Under the pieces are notes generated by a model that saw only the letters and a program-made list of their open reading frames with translations, was not told where the DNA came from and searched no databases. Source: Ulota crispa (taxonomy: Eukaryota; Streptophyta; Bryopsida; Orthotrichales; Orthotrichaceae). Taken from it: 64,000 nucleotides of DNA. The first letter of the stretch is position 1. The number at the start of each line of letters is the position of its first letter. This document shows, piece by piece, positions 1 to 13,000 of the stretch. The position numbers were made by a program, and so were the translations under genes. The stretch is taken from the NCBI GenBank assembly GCA_963920765.1, contig OY987247.1:13984471-14048470 (forward strand), in the 5' to 3' direction.

Positions 1-938
1 ACAAAAGATGGCTTGCTATTTGAAACCCTCAAATTCCTTTAACTTCACAAAAATGAATACTTCGGCCCGCGTAAACATTTCCCAACCAACCGTTTTGTGT
101 TGGCCATACTTTAAAAAAACTCTATACACAAAACAATTTTTTTCCATTTGTTTTATTTTTCATACACATTGGATTGAACTACTTTTCCATTAGTAAGTCA
201 ATATCATTATATGAGCAAACGTGCTTTATAAGAACAACACCGCAAAAGTGTTCGATTTTTCCTATTTCAGTAAAGTTCAGTAACAGGAGAAAGTCGTAAT
301 GTTTCAAAATCAAATGTTTTGACTTCATTAACAATCCAAATAAGGTGAAAATTTATTCCAACTCAAAAAAATCAAATTTATTTGGAGGAAATTAGAATTG
401 TTTTGCACTTTCCTCTATTTGTAAATCACGAACTCCAATTTTTTTGATAACAAAATTTTGAGACTGTAGACCATAAAATATAATTCTACACTCATGCACG
501 TGTCTACACGAGCTAACAAACTCACACGCCTAAACATTCCTAGCACTAAAAATTCCTAGCGGTCCAGCAGAAACTCATCAACAAGAGCCAAACGGATGCA
601 AAACACTTGCAAAAAGCATATCAACAATTTTCCAACAGTTGACTTGCAAAGATGTCGAAAAACGTCACAACAAAATTCGCACAAAGAAAAACACAGCACC
701 ATGCCACAGCACATCACGAACGCTTCTGATCAGCAATCACGAGAACGTTTCTCATGCAACCAGACATAAAGCCCAGAACAGATGTGTTTTTATTCGCCCG
801 AACCCCAAGTACTGGCAACTGCAGAGTTGCTTTCAAAAAAACACCGGATTGATTTACTAATCTCTCATTTTACCTGGGATTGCATCGAACACTCTTACAC
901 AAAAGAATCCATCCTGCCTAGAGAAGCGCCGTCCCAGT
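1..938. other. AT-rich spacer downstream of the eS24 gene
   Basis: I see no convincing coding sequence here. The short open frames are not protein-like. The part nearest 938 should hold the 3' untranslated region of the minus-strand eS24 gene. No repeat family recognised elsewhere in the window is obvious. Confidence 0.4.
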
Positions 939-1363
939 TTACTTCTTCTTCTTGCCATCTCCAGAGGCCTTCGTCTGAAAGGGCAAGTCAAAGACATACA
1001 GATTGTCAGAGTTTAAACCGAACAACTAAGCTCATAATCTGCAAATGCTGCATGTATGGAAGAGGCTACAAGCGTGATAAACCTGTAACAACTAGACCAT
1101 CAAGGAATCAAGGTTTTAAAGTAGCTAGTTTGATAGGCCGTACTGAGCAAAATATAGTTCAAATAGGGTTAATTTTACGGAAAATTTCATGGATACCCCT
1201 GAAGTTTACCATATTTACATGGACACCCTTGGTTTTTCAGAAATTACACAAATAAAGTAGAAATACCATAAACCGTTAAAATAAGCCACTTAAATTGTAA
1301 GATATGGAGAATTTCTTGAGAAATTGAGCTCAATATGTGAAAAAACCAAGGATAAGGAAGAAT

Positions 1364-1415
<52 letters not shown>

Positions 1416-3128
1416 CAAGAATGAATATTTTATGCAATAGAAATGTGGATTCTTCATTTGGACCCATCCTTGTTTCATAGGTTCACCTAAAACGGCTAAC
1501 CTTGTTCCAAAAATCAAGTGCAAGAAAATTGAATCTTTTTAGAATCTTTTTCAGAACCAGCTTTTGTTCGTTTCAGAACAGTCTACTCTGTCTGCCATTA
1601 AAGGGGGTACCGGTTTATGGTATTCCTACCTTAACCTTGGTCCATAATTTTCAGGCAATTGTTTTGTTATGCATGCTACGTTAAAACAAGGAGTGCAATA
1701 GAACGGAAAAGAAGCAGCATGGACACAAGGGAGAAAGAAGTGGCATGCACAATATAACAAATGTCTGAAAATTATGGTCCAAGGGTATGTATAATTTCTG
1801 AAAGTCCAAGGGTATCTATGTAAATATGGCAAACTTCAGGGGTATCCATGAAATTTTCCCTAAATTATATATCACTAGAGGTAGATAAGAACATCGCATG
1901 TGTTGGAGAGACAGTAAATAAAATTGGATAAAAGAACTCAAAACATACATAAAATATATGAGAACATACCTTCTTTACACCCCTGATCTTAATAGCACGG
2001 TTCTTTCGCTCCTTGATCTGTTTCCTGGACTTCTCCACCTTGGTAGCCAGTCCATTCTGCACATAAACCCCAACCAAGAGGAGTCAGTATCAAACTACAG
2101 CCAATGTTTGCCGTCGTAAAGAAACCAATAATTCCGTAAGGTAGACGAACCTTATATGGACACTTATGGACGCTTTTGTGAAATCAATTCAGGAGGAAGG
2201 TGCACTGAGATTTTGAAATCAAATTTTGGTTAGCAAATGGGCACAGATGGGGAAAAAATTCGCCCTCATATTATTTTGCAATTTTATGAATAAAATATGA
2301 GTTCTTTTTGAAGACGAGGTTGTAGATACACATATTGTGGTCCCTAGATTTGCTGTAAACCGGTCATTGAACCTTGGGAAAACAAACAGGCGGAAGAGCA
2401 AATGAGTGAGCATGAGAGTCTACGGAAAAATCACTTCACTTTAATGCTTAAAATGGTCAGTGCAACTTGAATGTGGAACATCACTTTTCACATTTGCTTG
2501 CAACAAGGGTTTGATTTGGGGGGAGTCCGAAAAGGGCTGGTGTCCATATAAGGTACTTCTAAGCTTCGAGCCAACCAAAAAGCATACGAACTCACCCTGA
2601 TGAGCCTGTACTTAGGCTCGTATTTCTTCGCAGAATCCACGGAATCGTAAATGAGGCCAAATCCAGTGGACTTGCCACCTCCAAATTGCGTCCGAAAGCC
2701 AAACACGAAGATACACTGGTCATCCCGAACCTCGTAAAGCTTTTGCAGCTTCTCCTTCAGCTCAGCCTGTTGCACGGCGACCAATTCAGTTCAAACACCT
2801 CAGCTCGATTGTCACCCTAATCTCTAACCTGAAAAAATGTCCAACAAATTGTGCGTAGATAGCATCAAACTCACCTTCGACACATTCGCACGGCCCGGGT
2901 GCAATACGTCGATGATCTGCAGCCAATACGTATGTTTCCATCGTCAGAAGTGATGTTTAGCCACAATGTAAACCCTAAATCCATAACCCTAAATTCATAA
3001 CAGTAACAAGAATAACCAGGGTGAGAATTAGACGCTAATAGAATTTTAGTGCTTACGAATTGTTTGCGGGCCAAGAGCCGGTTGGTCATGAACTTCCTAG
3101 TACGCACGGTGCACGCCTTTTCCGCCAT
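939..3128 (-). CDS. RPS24: 40S ribosomal protein S24 (eS24), 5 exons, 135 aa
   Basis: Structural protein of the small cytosolic ribosomal subunit. The exons read on the minus strand are 3128-3057, 2916-2875, 2766-2596, 2056-1970 and 974-939. All four introns are GT-AG and lie between codons. The joined product is 135 residues, close to the about 133 usual for plant eS24. It starts [20 protein letters not shown], carries [20 protein letters not shown], then [19 protein letters not shown], then [15 protein letters not shown], and ends in a short lysine-rich tail from a tiny 36-nt last exon. The ATG at 3128 is chosen because the preceding in-frame codon is GTG and the family begins MAEK/MADK. 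A telo-box motif lies upstream at 3216-3224. Intron 4 (1969-975) is swollen by a nested transposon pair. The family assignment is certain. The exact ends of the untranslated regions are not visible. Confidence 0.95.
1256..1630. mobile_element. Family B MITE (copy B1), PIF/Harbinger-like, nested in A1
   Basis: The element has about 20-bp inverted ends related to GGTAGAAATACCATAAACGG and is flanked on the right by TTA. A second copy, B2 at 62933-63312, has clean TTA duplications and about 80% similar internal sequence by eye. The 3-bp TTA target suggests the PIF/Harbinger (Tourist) superfamily. B1 contains a 45-nt poly-A run that B2 lacks. Having no coding capacity, it must be non-autonomous. 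Confidence 0.8.
1366..1410 (+). repeat. Poly-A tract (45 A)
   Basis: An uninterrupted run of A from 1366 to 1410 inside B1. The matching place in B2 has only a short A/T-rich stretch, so the run expanded in this copy. It could also be inflated by sequencing or assembly slippage. Confidence 0.9.
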
Positions 3129-3215
3129 CACTACGAGTAAGTCAAGGCAGAAGCAGAAGGTGCACGCTGCGAAAAGAGCAAGAGCAATGGCCAGGAGTTG
3201 CTCATAGGCGGCCTC

Positions 3216-3224
3216 AAACCCTAA
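3216..3224. promoter_or_regulatory. Telo-box upstream of eS24
   Basis: AAACCCTAA about 90 bp upstream of the eS24 start codon. Telo-boxes of this form are a known promoter element of plant ribosomal protein genes and other translation-related genes. The position fits a proximal promoter or 5' untranslated region. Similar AACCCTAAA strings near 2970-2995 lie inside intron 1 and could be chance. Confidence 0.6.
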
Positions 3225-6200
3225 TTTCGTCGAAACCGACAGAGGCGTTCATCCTTGACGCTGTAGATGAAAATGACTTATGTATTCATCCATTAGATAG
3301 CTGTGCAGTCTTGTGCTTAGACGGAGAGCATCTCCACCCGTATAGGAAAGGGGAAATTATAAATAGGCCCTATTTAAAAATGGTAAATCCACTTTTATCC
3401 ACAATTAGCTTAAAATTGGTAATCGAGTAAAAGTTAAAAGTGTTTATAACCACTTTTAATCATTTTATCATTTGTATTGGTGTCCACAAAGTTTATTTGA
3501 TTAAAAAGTGCATATATTTTAGAGTGCAAATCACTTTTCAAAAATAAATGGGTGATGGACTTGCAATATTTATCTTTCTTCTACCCAAAAATGGAAAAAT
3601 CAAACTCCACAAATGTAGTATTTGAGAATGGCAACACCTCCCTTACAATCGAGCAGGATTCAAATTGCTAATTGACAAGCTTCCAACCAACCTCAAAAGT
3701 ATTCTTATGATTGTAATTGTCAAACACAATAGCAAAACCATTGCCCTCCAAGTATGGTGTGTGCATGACTTTGTGGTCCATCTAAACTTGACACTACAAA
3801 AGAAAGTTGTCACTTGAACTTGGACATCTTTTTGTCATTGAACATTTTAATGTCATTTCAAATACCATTAGTCAATTTGAATGTGTCAATTCAAACATTG
3901 TTTTCTTGTAGTGATCCACACAAGCTGCAAGCTAGAGAGCATGGCTAGGCAAAATCCTACACAAGGCCATTTGGCAAGTGTCATCTTGGACTAAAAATGA
4001 TTGGTAAAGAACTGGGGAATGGTGGAATGGAAAATATCCGCAAAGAAGTGGTGAACCCCATACACAAGTGGTGTATCCATCTAAACAATGCTATTTTGTG
4101 AGCGTAAAACACTGAGCCCATGAGTGGTGAGCCAAGATTTTGTGAACTAACACCAATTGTGAGCTCAAAATTAATGGATAGACTTAAAATAGTAAGTTTT
4201 TCAAGAGATGGATGTTTACAATGCACAATTACAATGACCTATGTACATGTTTATAGGTGAAATTTAATGTTTTGGCTATAAATCTAGGCTCATGGCTCAC
4301 AACTCATGTACTCCCACTAATGATTTAGCATTCCCCATTATCATCTAAAGACTTAAAAGTGGTAAATTGCCAAGCTTAAAAGTGGTAAAAGTGGTAAATA
4401 TTTGTAAATTATCACTTTTAAGGTGGCCTAAAATAGGGGCACAAAAATGAAAAATATTACAAATAGAGGCACAATTTCAAAATAATTACAAACAGCGCTA
4501 GAGTTTCAAAATAAATTATAAATTCTTGTAAAGTTTTGGTTTGGACATTAGTTAATCTAGATACATCACATTAAATGTTAGTTAACCTTCAAACAAATTA
4601 AAAGCTTCTCCAAACCAAGCCTATAAAGAAATTTTAGTAAAGGGGACTTGAAATTGTGTCCCGGTTTGTAATATTTTTCATTCTTGTGCCCCTATTTGTA
4701 ATTTCTTCTATAAAAAAACAACAAGCTAAGATACTTTTGGATGAAAAGGGCACAATCAATGCTTGAGCATGCAAAAATAATCTTCTTGGTATGAAAAAAA
4801 TTGTAATTTTTTAATGCATAAAGTTTATTTCAAAATCTACCTTTTTTTTATATAAGATTGGATAAATTATTGATGACGGGGAATTTATTTGTTTGTGCAA
4901 ACAAGGGGACTTGGTATTGGTTGAACGTTAATTAACCTAATAGTATAGGTGGAGAAACTAGTGGTCAACATTAGACACAAGAACTTTTATGTTTCCTAAT
5001 GATGAAGTTTTTGCGGTCAATTGGAAATGATGTGAGGGGTGGATCATACTTTGTTACAAATTTCAAGTCCCACAAATCTAGTTTGGTCAATTTTAAGAAT
5101 TGAGACTTGGTAGTGCACACTATGTCCCAAGTCCCAAATCCCTATCCACTTGTAAATGCCTACATGGCAAAGTTTTAGGAAAATTCAGTTTCAAGAAGAT
5201 GGAATTGCACTCCCATGAAAAGTTGAAATCCAACTTCATGTTCAAGTCTCTATAAAAATCTACTTAAAATATCCAAGACTTTCTATAGTATCGTTTTGTT
5301 CTTTGTATCTTAACATAGCTTGGATCTTGTGTTGAGCTGAGACTTGAAGTGGTGGAACTTGAGACATAAAGTGAAGAGCCCCTAAGAGTTTAAGGCTTTT
5401 TCATTATGGCTTATTATGAAGCCATGGAATGGTTCTTCATTCAATAATTTTGGCAAGATCACCACTCCATGCTGCATGGGAATTAAAGATATGGAAAAAT
5501 AACAAATGACTTGAGGATTCTTGCGTAGAAGTGCACTAAGAAACAGTAGAATCAAAATTTGAAATATGGTGTTGTGGTAAGTTTCTTACAAGGAGCACCA
5601 AAATTTTGGAGATCTTAATTTTCCAAAGTCAAAAAAGTTGATCACCATGTCCAATTCCAATGCAACATAGGAGTTTGTCCTAGTTGCAAGAAATACTCAA
5701 CAACCCATTTAAGGGCCCATTCTTACTCAAATGAGCATTTCTTTTCTTTTTCTTTTTGTCAAACATTTGTATTGTTGAGTTTTCACCATATTAGACAAGA
5801 CTTTCAATTGAGGAAAGGTAAATTGAATTTTTTTGAGTAGGTATCTTACCTTGGGTGAATCACTTTTAGCATGTTGGGTACCCTTGTGCGGCAATGGGTA
5901 TTTTTTAGGAAGCTATTTACATTCCAGGCATTAATATAAGGGTCCTTATAATTATATAATTTGACAAAATGACATATTTTAGGACATTCTATAATTACTT
6001 TTACAACCTAGAGGATTTTGTTTTTTCTAGGCTATACTTTATAAGGAAAAAAATGAATTATTAAGCAAAGTGATAGAAAAAAATTTTGGATAAAAGGAAT
6101 AAAAAAGACGTGTGGATACTTGATGATTGGACTTTAATATTGTAGAAAAATTAGTTTTTTTACACCCTATTTTTTTTGTTATCCACCCGGGTATCTTACT

Positions 6201-6459
6201 CAAAAAAGAACCAATGCTATATGGACAGGACTTCTTGTAGCAAAGCTGCTTGTTTTCCATACCGAGACATTCATCCTTGCAATTGCGGATGAAAACGAAG
6301 AGTTCATTCACTGAAAAGAGCTTCATGCTCCTTTCATCAGATTTGAATATGATACCACTTCGTGCATTTTCCTATATCTCAATCTCAAAAATCACAATAC
6401 AATTTGCGCTTTAACACTTCGTTCTTCCATATATATTTTTCTAACATAACTGAGACCAG
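3225..6459. other. MITE-rich spacer between eS24 and the E1-alpha gene
   Basis: No gene is seen. The part from about 3330 to 5035 is bounded by ends like GAGCATCTCCA and its approximate complement. Its right half resembles 21145-21310, so it is a diverged copy of repeat family J. It is interrupted by a family H copy at 4432-4716. From 5040 to 6460 the DNA is AT-rich with no recognised repeat. Confidence 0.5.
4432..4716. mobile_element. Family H MITE (copy H1)
   Basis: The ends contain repeated units of the type ATTACAAATAGAGGCACAAT, spaced about 30 nt apart and inverted at the right end (cccctatttgtaatttct). The core, with its ggtttggacattagttaatc motif, is shared with H3 at 55604-56047 and with the core nested in element G near 34263-34545. 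No target duplication is readable here. Confidence 0.7.
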
Positions 6460-7034
6460 TCTTTTTTCTTGGTTAATTTTTTGTAGATTTTGAACGTGCT
6501 TCAAGAATCTGTAATCTGCTGCTGCAAAATTTTGTTGAAATTAAAGCCGCATTGCTGATTTTATGACTTTGAGAGAGATTTTTCCTGTGAATCAAGATTT
6601 TTTTGAATTCCTTTATTGAGAACTGTTAGAGAATTTTGCAGCGCATGACTAAAATTTGCAATGCCTCTTGCGGTTGGTGCAAGCTTTTGGTAAAGGTTAG
6701 GCTGCGGTAGTACAGTGATCTTAAACACTTTGTTTTTTCCATTTAGAATTTTTTATTGACAGACTGAGAAGCTTCAAATCATATATCCAATCTTTTTTCT
6801 CGGTTAGTTTTCTGTAAATTTTGAGCGCGCTTCAAGAATCTGTAGTCTATCGCCGCAAAAAAATTGTTGAAATTAAAACTACATGCATTTGATGATTTGA
6901 TGATTTCAAAAGAGTATTCTAGTGAACCAAATAAAATTGAATTTGTTTATGAGAACTTGCGGTGACTTTTGTAGCGCAACGGTCGGTGCAAGCTTCTTGG
7001 TAAGAATTAGGTTGTGCGTGGCAATAGAGTGATC
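6460..7034 (+). repeat. Duplicated promoter/5'UTR segment of the E1-alpha gene
   Basis: Two diverged direct copies lie at about 6460-6720 and 6791-7034. Both contain gcttcaagaatctgta, then tgttgaaattaaa, then tggtgcaagctt, and end in gtgatc. The second copy ends about 50 bp before the start codon of the pyruvate dehydrogenase gene, so the repeat probably spans its promoter or leader. Identity is moderate, so the duplication is not recent. Confidence 0.75.
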
Positions 7035-7082
7035 GGTTTTTTGTGAGCATTTTGTAAGGTTGTGACGGCGAGATACATAGAC

Positions 7083-10000
7083 ATGGCAATGCACGTGTGG
7101 CGAGGCGTCTGGAACATACTTCGTCGATCCTCCAGAGCCCCTGTAGCACCAAATGTTGTCTCGCTTGCACAAGGAGCGCATTCAATGCTCCGCGCAAGTG
7201 TTCCTGTGACGGCGTCGCGATCTTTTGCCGGCGGCGCAGAAAAAATCCCATATGAGATCACACAGCCGTTCAAAGGATATAAACTTGAGACGCCATCACT
7301 CAAAGTGGAAACCTCCGGAAAAGAACTCATGAGCTTCTTCAAGTGCGTGATAATTGTTACACGTTTTTTCAATAACAAAATTGTCACATTCTTTGAATTT
7401 GCATAGCCATTGTGAGGTTTCAAAGCTTGGTAGATTTTTCAAACAAAACTTGTATTTGCTTTTGTCCCTTTTTGTTTACAAGAATTAGGTCTTGGTTTTG
7501 CTAAGTGATTTCTAGGCTAGTTTTTTTATCCTTTTCTTCACTTTTTATTCATAGAATAGAGCCTTTGCTTGCACATTTTTGCGTCTTGCTTGGTGCACAA
7601 AACTTTTTGGTTTTTGGAGTGAAGAAATTGATTTTGCGTGAAACATATTTTGTTTATTTTTTTTCTTTTCCAAAAACGCCTCAATAAAATTTTGTTTTGT
7701 CTATGAAGTGTGTGTGAAAGGGTTACAAAGTTCTACCATTTTTTCACCAAAATTATTTTTCTCAAAACATAATTCTCTTTGTCCTTTTTTATATCCAAAG
7801 AATTGTGGTTTCTCACGACAATTTGTCATCTTTTCATCAATTCCATGCAAGGGAGAGGTGATGCTTGAACTTTTGTACGCCTATTGTGTGCAAAAAAGTT
7901 TTTGGATTTTCTCTTGACAAAACAAGGTAGTGTTTCAAATTTTTTGCTTTTTTCTTGAAAATTTTATCAATTTTGCAAGCAAAAATAATTAAGAGAGAAT
8001 ATTAGTTTTGCTCAAATTTTGGAACCTTATATTTTTATTGAAACATTCTACCTTGGAGAACAATTGTTGAAATGCAAATGAACTTGCTTCTCACCAATTA
8101 CATCATTCAACAATGCAAAATCTTAAAGCATTACCTTATTGCTTTAATCACTTTAGAGTTGATTAACAATATTGGAGGTGTTATACAATTTTGATGTTCA
8201 ATTTGATACAATTTCAACATATTGACATTTAATCTCAACATGCCCATTTTGTAGTGTGGTCTCTCAAAGCACCAATGAAACAATTGCATTCCCTTATAGT
8301 AATTTTCTCCTAATAATCAATACAAAATGTGTCATTGAAACCTTATTTTCTAGATTCCACTCTAGTTTTACACCAAAAAAGCTTAGTTTCTTGTTGACTT
8401 TCTCTTATTATAGGATCCTTCTAATGCTTTTGATTGTTTATGTAGCTAATTGTAGATTTGTCCAACTTATTGTGTCTACAAAGTATTGACACATCTCAAT
8501 TTGTTTTGAGCAAATCTTTCTTTTTTGTTAGTTGTGTAGTCAATTACAATCCAATGACTAAAAATTCATGCAACAAAAATTTGTTCTTAATTGTTGCTAA
8601 TTGTTGCTTTAGGACAATGTTTACAATGCGTCGGATGGAAATTGCAGCTGACGCAATGTACAAGCAAAAATTTGTGCGAGGATTTTGCCACCTTTATGAT
8701 GGCCAAGAGGCTGTTTGTGTAGGCATGGAAGCAGCCCTAAATGAGAAGGACTGCATCATTACATCATATAGGGACCATTGCACGCATGTTGGGCGTGGTG
8801 GAACCGTGTATGAGGTCTTTGCAGAGCTCATGGGACGCAAGGATGGATGCTCTCTAGGGAAAGGAGGATCCATGCACATGTACAATAAGAAGGGGGGGTT
8901 TTTTGGTGGGAATGGAATTGTAGGAGCCCAAACAGCTCTTGGTGCAGGATTGGCATTTGCGCAAAAGTACTTGAAGGTGGAGGGTGTGACAATGGCCATG
9001 TATGGTGATGGTGCTGCTAACCAAGGACAATTGTTTGAGGCCATGAACATTTCAGCTCTTTGGGACTTACCGGTCATCTATGTGTGTGAGAATAACCATT
9101 GTAAGTTGACAAATAACACTATTTTATAATGTTTCCTACCAATAGTGAGAAGGTCTCTTGTAAGGATTTTTATTTAGAACTAGATAACCAATAAACTGAA
9201 TCACACAATTGCATTGAAAATCTACTGAAGTATTTTGCGGAAGCATACTTGAAATTGAGATCCATTTCTACTTTTGTATCATGTTTTTCTTTTTTTGTAT
9301 CCATTAGCACTTCAAAGAAAAGGTATATTTATTGGTATTCATTCAATTTCCTTACTAAAATTTAGCAAAGATTTAGACTCCTTGAAATGGATTCAATACC
9401 ATGAAAGTAGAAGTGTTATTACAAAATAGCTTGCTAAGGCAAGTGAATGTCATCAAATGTTATTTCCACAATGTTGGCTCAAACTTTTGTGCTATTAGAC
9501 ATTGCTTCAACATTATAATTTTGTTCAGTTATGCAAGAGTATAGGAAGCAACCTTGTGTTATGAAAAATAGCATGGTGTTATCCATTCAAGGAACAACTC
9601 TAAGTTCATACATAAATGAACTCTAATAACTTTATGAAACAGATTCTACTATGAAAACTTTCATTGGTGATAAAGAACATCCACAATGTAAACACTAGAG
9701 TGCAATGCTAAACTTGTTTTCCACTTTTTCTACTCAATTAATGACAACATATTAAATCAATTGTTGTTTATGTCTCTTTGCTTGAGCAAGCACATAAACA
9801 ACTAATCTTCTTTTTAATCTTAGTACTATATGACGACAACCATTTGGATTGCTTGAAATTCACTCTTGTAGTGAATGGTACAATCAACTTGTTTTGAATT
9901 CATCATGATTCTTTATTTTTCATTTTTCAAAACTTTGAAATATATTAAAGGGAATGATATTTTTTTTCAAGAAATTTTTATTAAGAATTGGAGTGTTGGG

Positions 10001-13000
10001 GGTACAGATGGAATGGGCACTGCTGAGTGGAGATCAGCAAAGAGCCCTTGTTATTACAAGCGTGGAGATTATATCCCCGGAATGCAAGTTTGTTTGCCTC
10101 TCACCTATTGCTAATAGTGGTCAACTTTTTTTGGTCACATGCATTAGAGTAGGGTTATTCTAAAAAGTACCCATAATCCAAGGTCTATAAACTCAATTTT
10201 ACAAAAAGTTTGACATCCAAAAAGTCTATTTCACAAAACAACCTATTTCATTAAGAATTCTATCTCCCAAAAAAACCATGTTGACACAAAAAAATCTATT
10301 TTGCAAAAAGCATAACTTGCAAACAAAAATATCTCACAAAAAGAGAAAAAATCCTATATTTTTATTTTGAAAAACCATTATCTTTGGGTTGAATCTTATA
10401 AAGAGAACCACATTCAAACTATTGTAAAAGAGGTTATGTATTGAGCTTGGGAATTTTTCTAAACAAATTTTTGCCACAATCTTACTTCATCTTGATATTA
10501 GCTACCTCAACACCAAATAAAATTGGTTAAAAAATTGGACAAAGTTCCCAAAATAATCTATAAATAACATCAAGTGTGTCAAAATTTGGATGAAAGCTAC
10601 TAATGTTAATTGATATTATGGACATTTGTGCATGCATGGATGATTCTATCCACTTTTTTCTTACTTGCATGTGTTCTAGGATGTGTGCTTCTCAATCAAT
10701 GAAAAACTAAAAGAGAGTTCTCAAATTCTCATACTCTCTTTTCACAATGTGGATTATTTTGAACTTACTTTTGGTTATTCTAAACAAAAATTACAAGATG
10801 ATAGCAAATGTCAAGCAAATATTTGAATTCCAAGATACTCTATTGATACTACCCATGTTTTCAATAACTTCATGCTATAAGGTAAAACAATTAGAAATTT
10901 TTTTTTGCAAATTTGGCCTAGAGTTCTATTTAGTAGAATTCATCTCATTTCCTTAACTAAACTTTGAGATTTCTTTTATGATCAATATATTTCTTTTACC
11001 ACATTGGACATCCCTCATCTTACCAATAAGAAAGTGGTTTTTGAACGCCACAAGAAGGTAACAAAGATTGGTGCTAAAAAACATTTTTTAAAGTGGTTTA
11101 AGAGCACCAAACCTTGGTGCCTTTAATTGCTGTCCAAAGGCCCCCTATGAAAGTGCATTATACCAAATTCAAATTCTTCAACAAGTGTACTAAAGTGATT
11201 ACAAGGTATTAGGATTAAAGAGCCTTTAATGGCCAAATTACTATGAAATTTCTTCTAGGAGTTACTCCAATCAATCTACATGTGATTCTTAGATCACCCC
11301 AATCCTACCTCAATTTGTCAATGGTGGGTGCAAACATGTTGATTAATTAGTGAACTTTTTTTCCTTGCATATAAAACAAAATTCTCTAAAATTTGAGAAA
11401 TAGTCTTCACAATATTTCCTAAGAGCTCTTTGCAATAATATTAATCTTTAAAATGATATTCATGAAGCCTTTTTATAAGGTATGCACATGAATGATCATT
11501 GTGACCATAGAGATCTTATTATCATCTATCACAAAAAAAAATTAGGGAATGTTATACCATGAACAAGGATCCATGTGTTGTGAGCCGTACATGAACCTCA
11601 ATTTTTCTATTGAAACATTGAAATTCACCTATGACTGTGTACATAGGGCCCTATAAATATGCATTTTAAACTTTAATCTCTTGAAAAATTTGTTGTATTT
11701 TTAATTCATTCCATTGATTTTAAGCTCAAAGGTGGATCTTACTCTCATAAATCTTGACTCAATGTTCACGGCTCACCGTCTTATGCTCAATATTGTTGTC
11801 TGATTTCTTCTTTCTAATATCAATAATTTTGTGAAACATTTAGTTTTTTACTGTAGAAATTATGTCTAATGGGTTCTTCCATTTTGATTGTTATGTTAGG
11901 TAGATGGCATGGATTGTATGGCTGTGAAACAAGCTGTGAAGTTTGCAAAAGATTATGCATTGAAGAAAGGACCCTTTGTGAGTTTTTAACCAGTTTATCA
12001 TTAGCTCATGGGCAATTTATACATTACTATAAATGGAACCCAAATCAACGGGATTTTGTTGATTTGGATGTCTTGATATAGAAATTTTGAATAAAGTTGT
12101 GTTAATTATGATGTACTTGTGTTATTTAGGAATGTGGGATTTGGCCCTTATTTTTTAGATCCCATTGTTGCAAGTCCCACTTCAACCCAAGGTCCCAACT
12201 TTGTGTGCAACAAATTTCAATGTGGGACTTGGAATAGAGTGTGACTTGTCAAGTCCTAACTTTTGGCTCTCAACCAATTGGATTACAAAATTTCAATGAG
12301 ATGTGAGACATGGTGTGAATTGCCCCTCATTGCAAATAAAGAAAACTAAAATTTGCAAATTGAGGCATTGACAAATTCTTTACCTTGGTCAAGGTGTGAT
12401 ATAGCATTCCATATCCTTAGCACTAGTAGAAACATTGGTTGTCTTTACAAGGGAAATGACCTACAAAAAACCCACATGACAAGCATTACCATTGGTGGAT
12501 TTTCTTCAAGTCATTTTCCCAAATCTATGCAACCCTTGTTTCCACTACATCAAAATCACCATACACTATGAGTGAATTGCATTGTAGTCCACATTATTAT
12601 TCATTGTATGAAATCACTATTACAAACAAAACTACAAACCCTACAACTTGTAGCACTATAAATTTCTAACAAAAAAAACTGAACCATGTTAAAGTAATGC
12701 TATTTTGAAGAATTTTAGTCCACACTAATTTCCAAAATGTAAAAACTAGTAATTTTTATTGAAATTATTTTTTAATTATTTTTTAATAATAAACGAGCTC
12801 AATCCGGCCCAAGTTTGGAGTTTGGGTCACCTAAAACCTTGTCTTAATTCCATAGCTTTGTTAACTATTTACATGTAAAGAAATTCATGCAATGTTGTGC
12901 TTTTTCTTTTCCTCACAAAGCACATTTATTTGGAATAAGCACCTTAGCAAGCCACCTAGGGATCACATCCCCAAATCCACCATGGGCAACATAATTATGA

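Larger units (their letters stand above)
1178..1860. mobile_element. Family A MITE (copy A1), split by a family B element, in eS24 intron 4
   Basis: The left end (GGAAAATTTCATGGATACCC, about 1178) and the right end (ggggtatccatgaaattttc, to 1860) are inverted copies of the ends seen in six other family A copies. The two halves are separated by the complete family B element at 1256-1630. No clean target duplication can be read. This copy is an old insertion in the last intron of the eS24 gene. Confidence 0.85.

Noticed and set aside
2970..3000. Interstitial telomeric repeat
   Set aside because: Only two scattered AACCCTAAA strings in an intron, with no tandem array.
8694..9077. 127-codon minus-strand frame
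   Set aside because: Antisense of E1-alpha exon 2, which encodes the conserved thiamine diphosphate domain.
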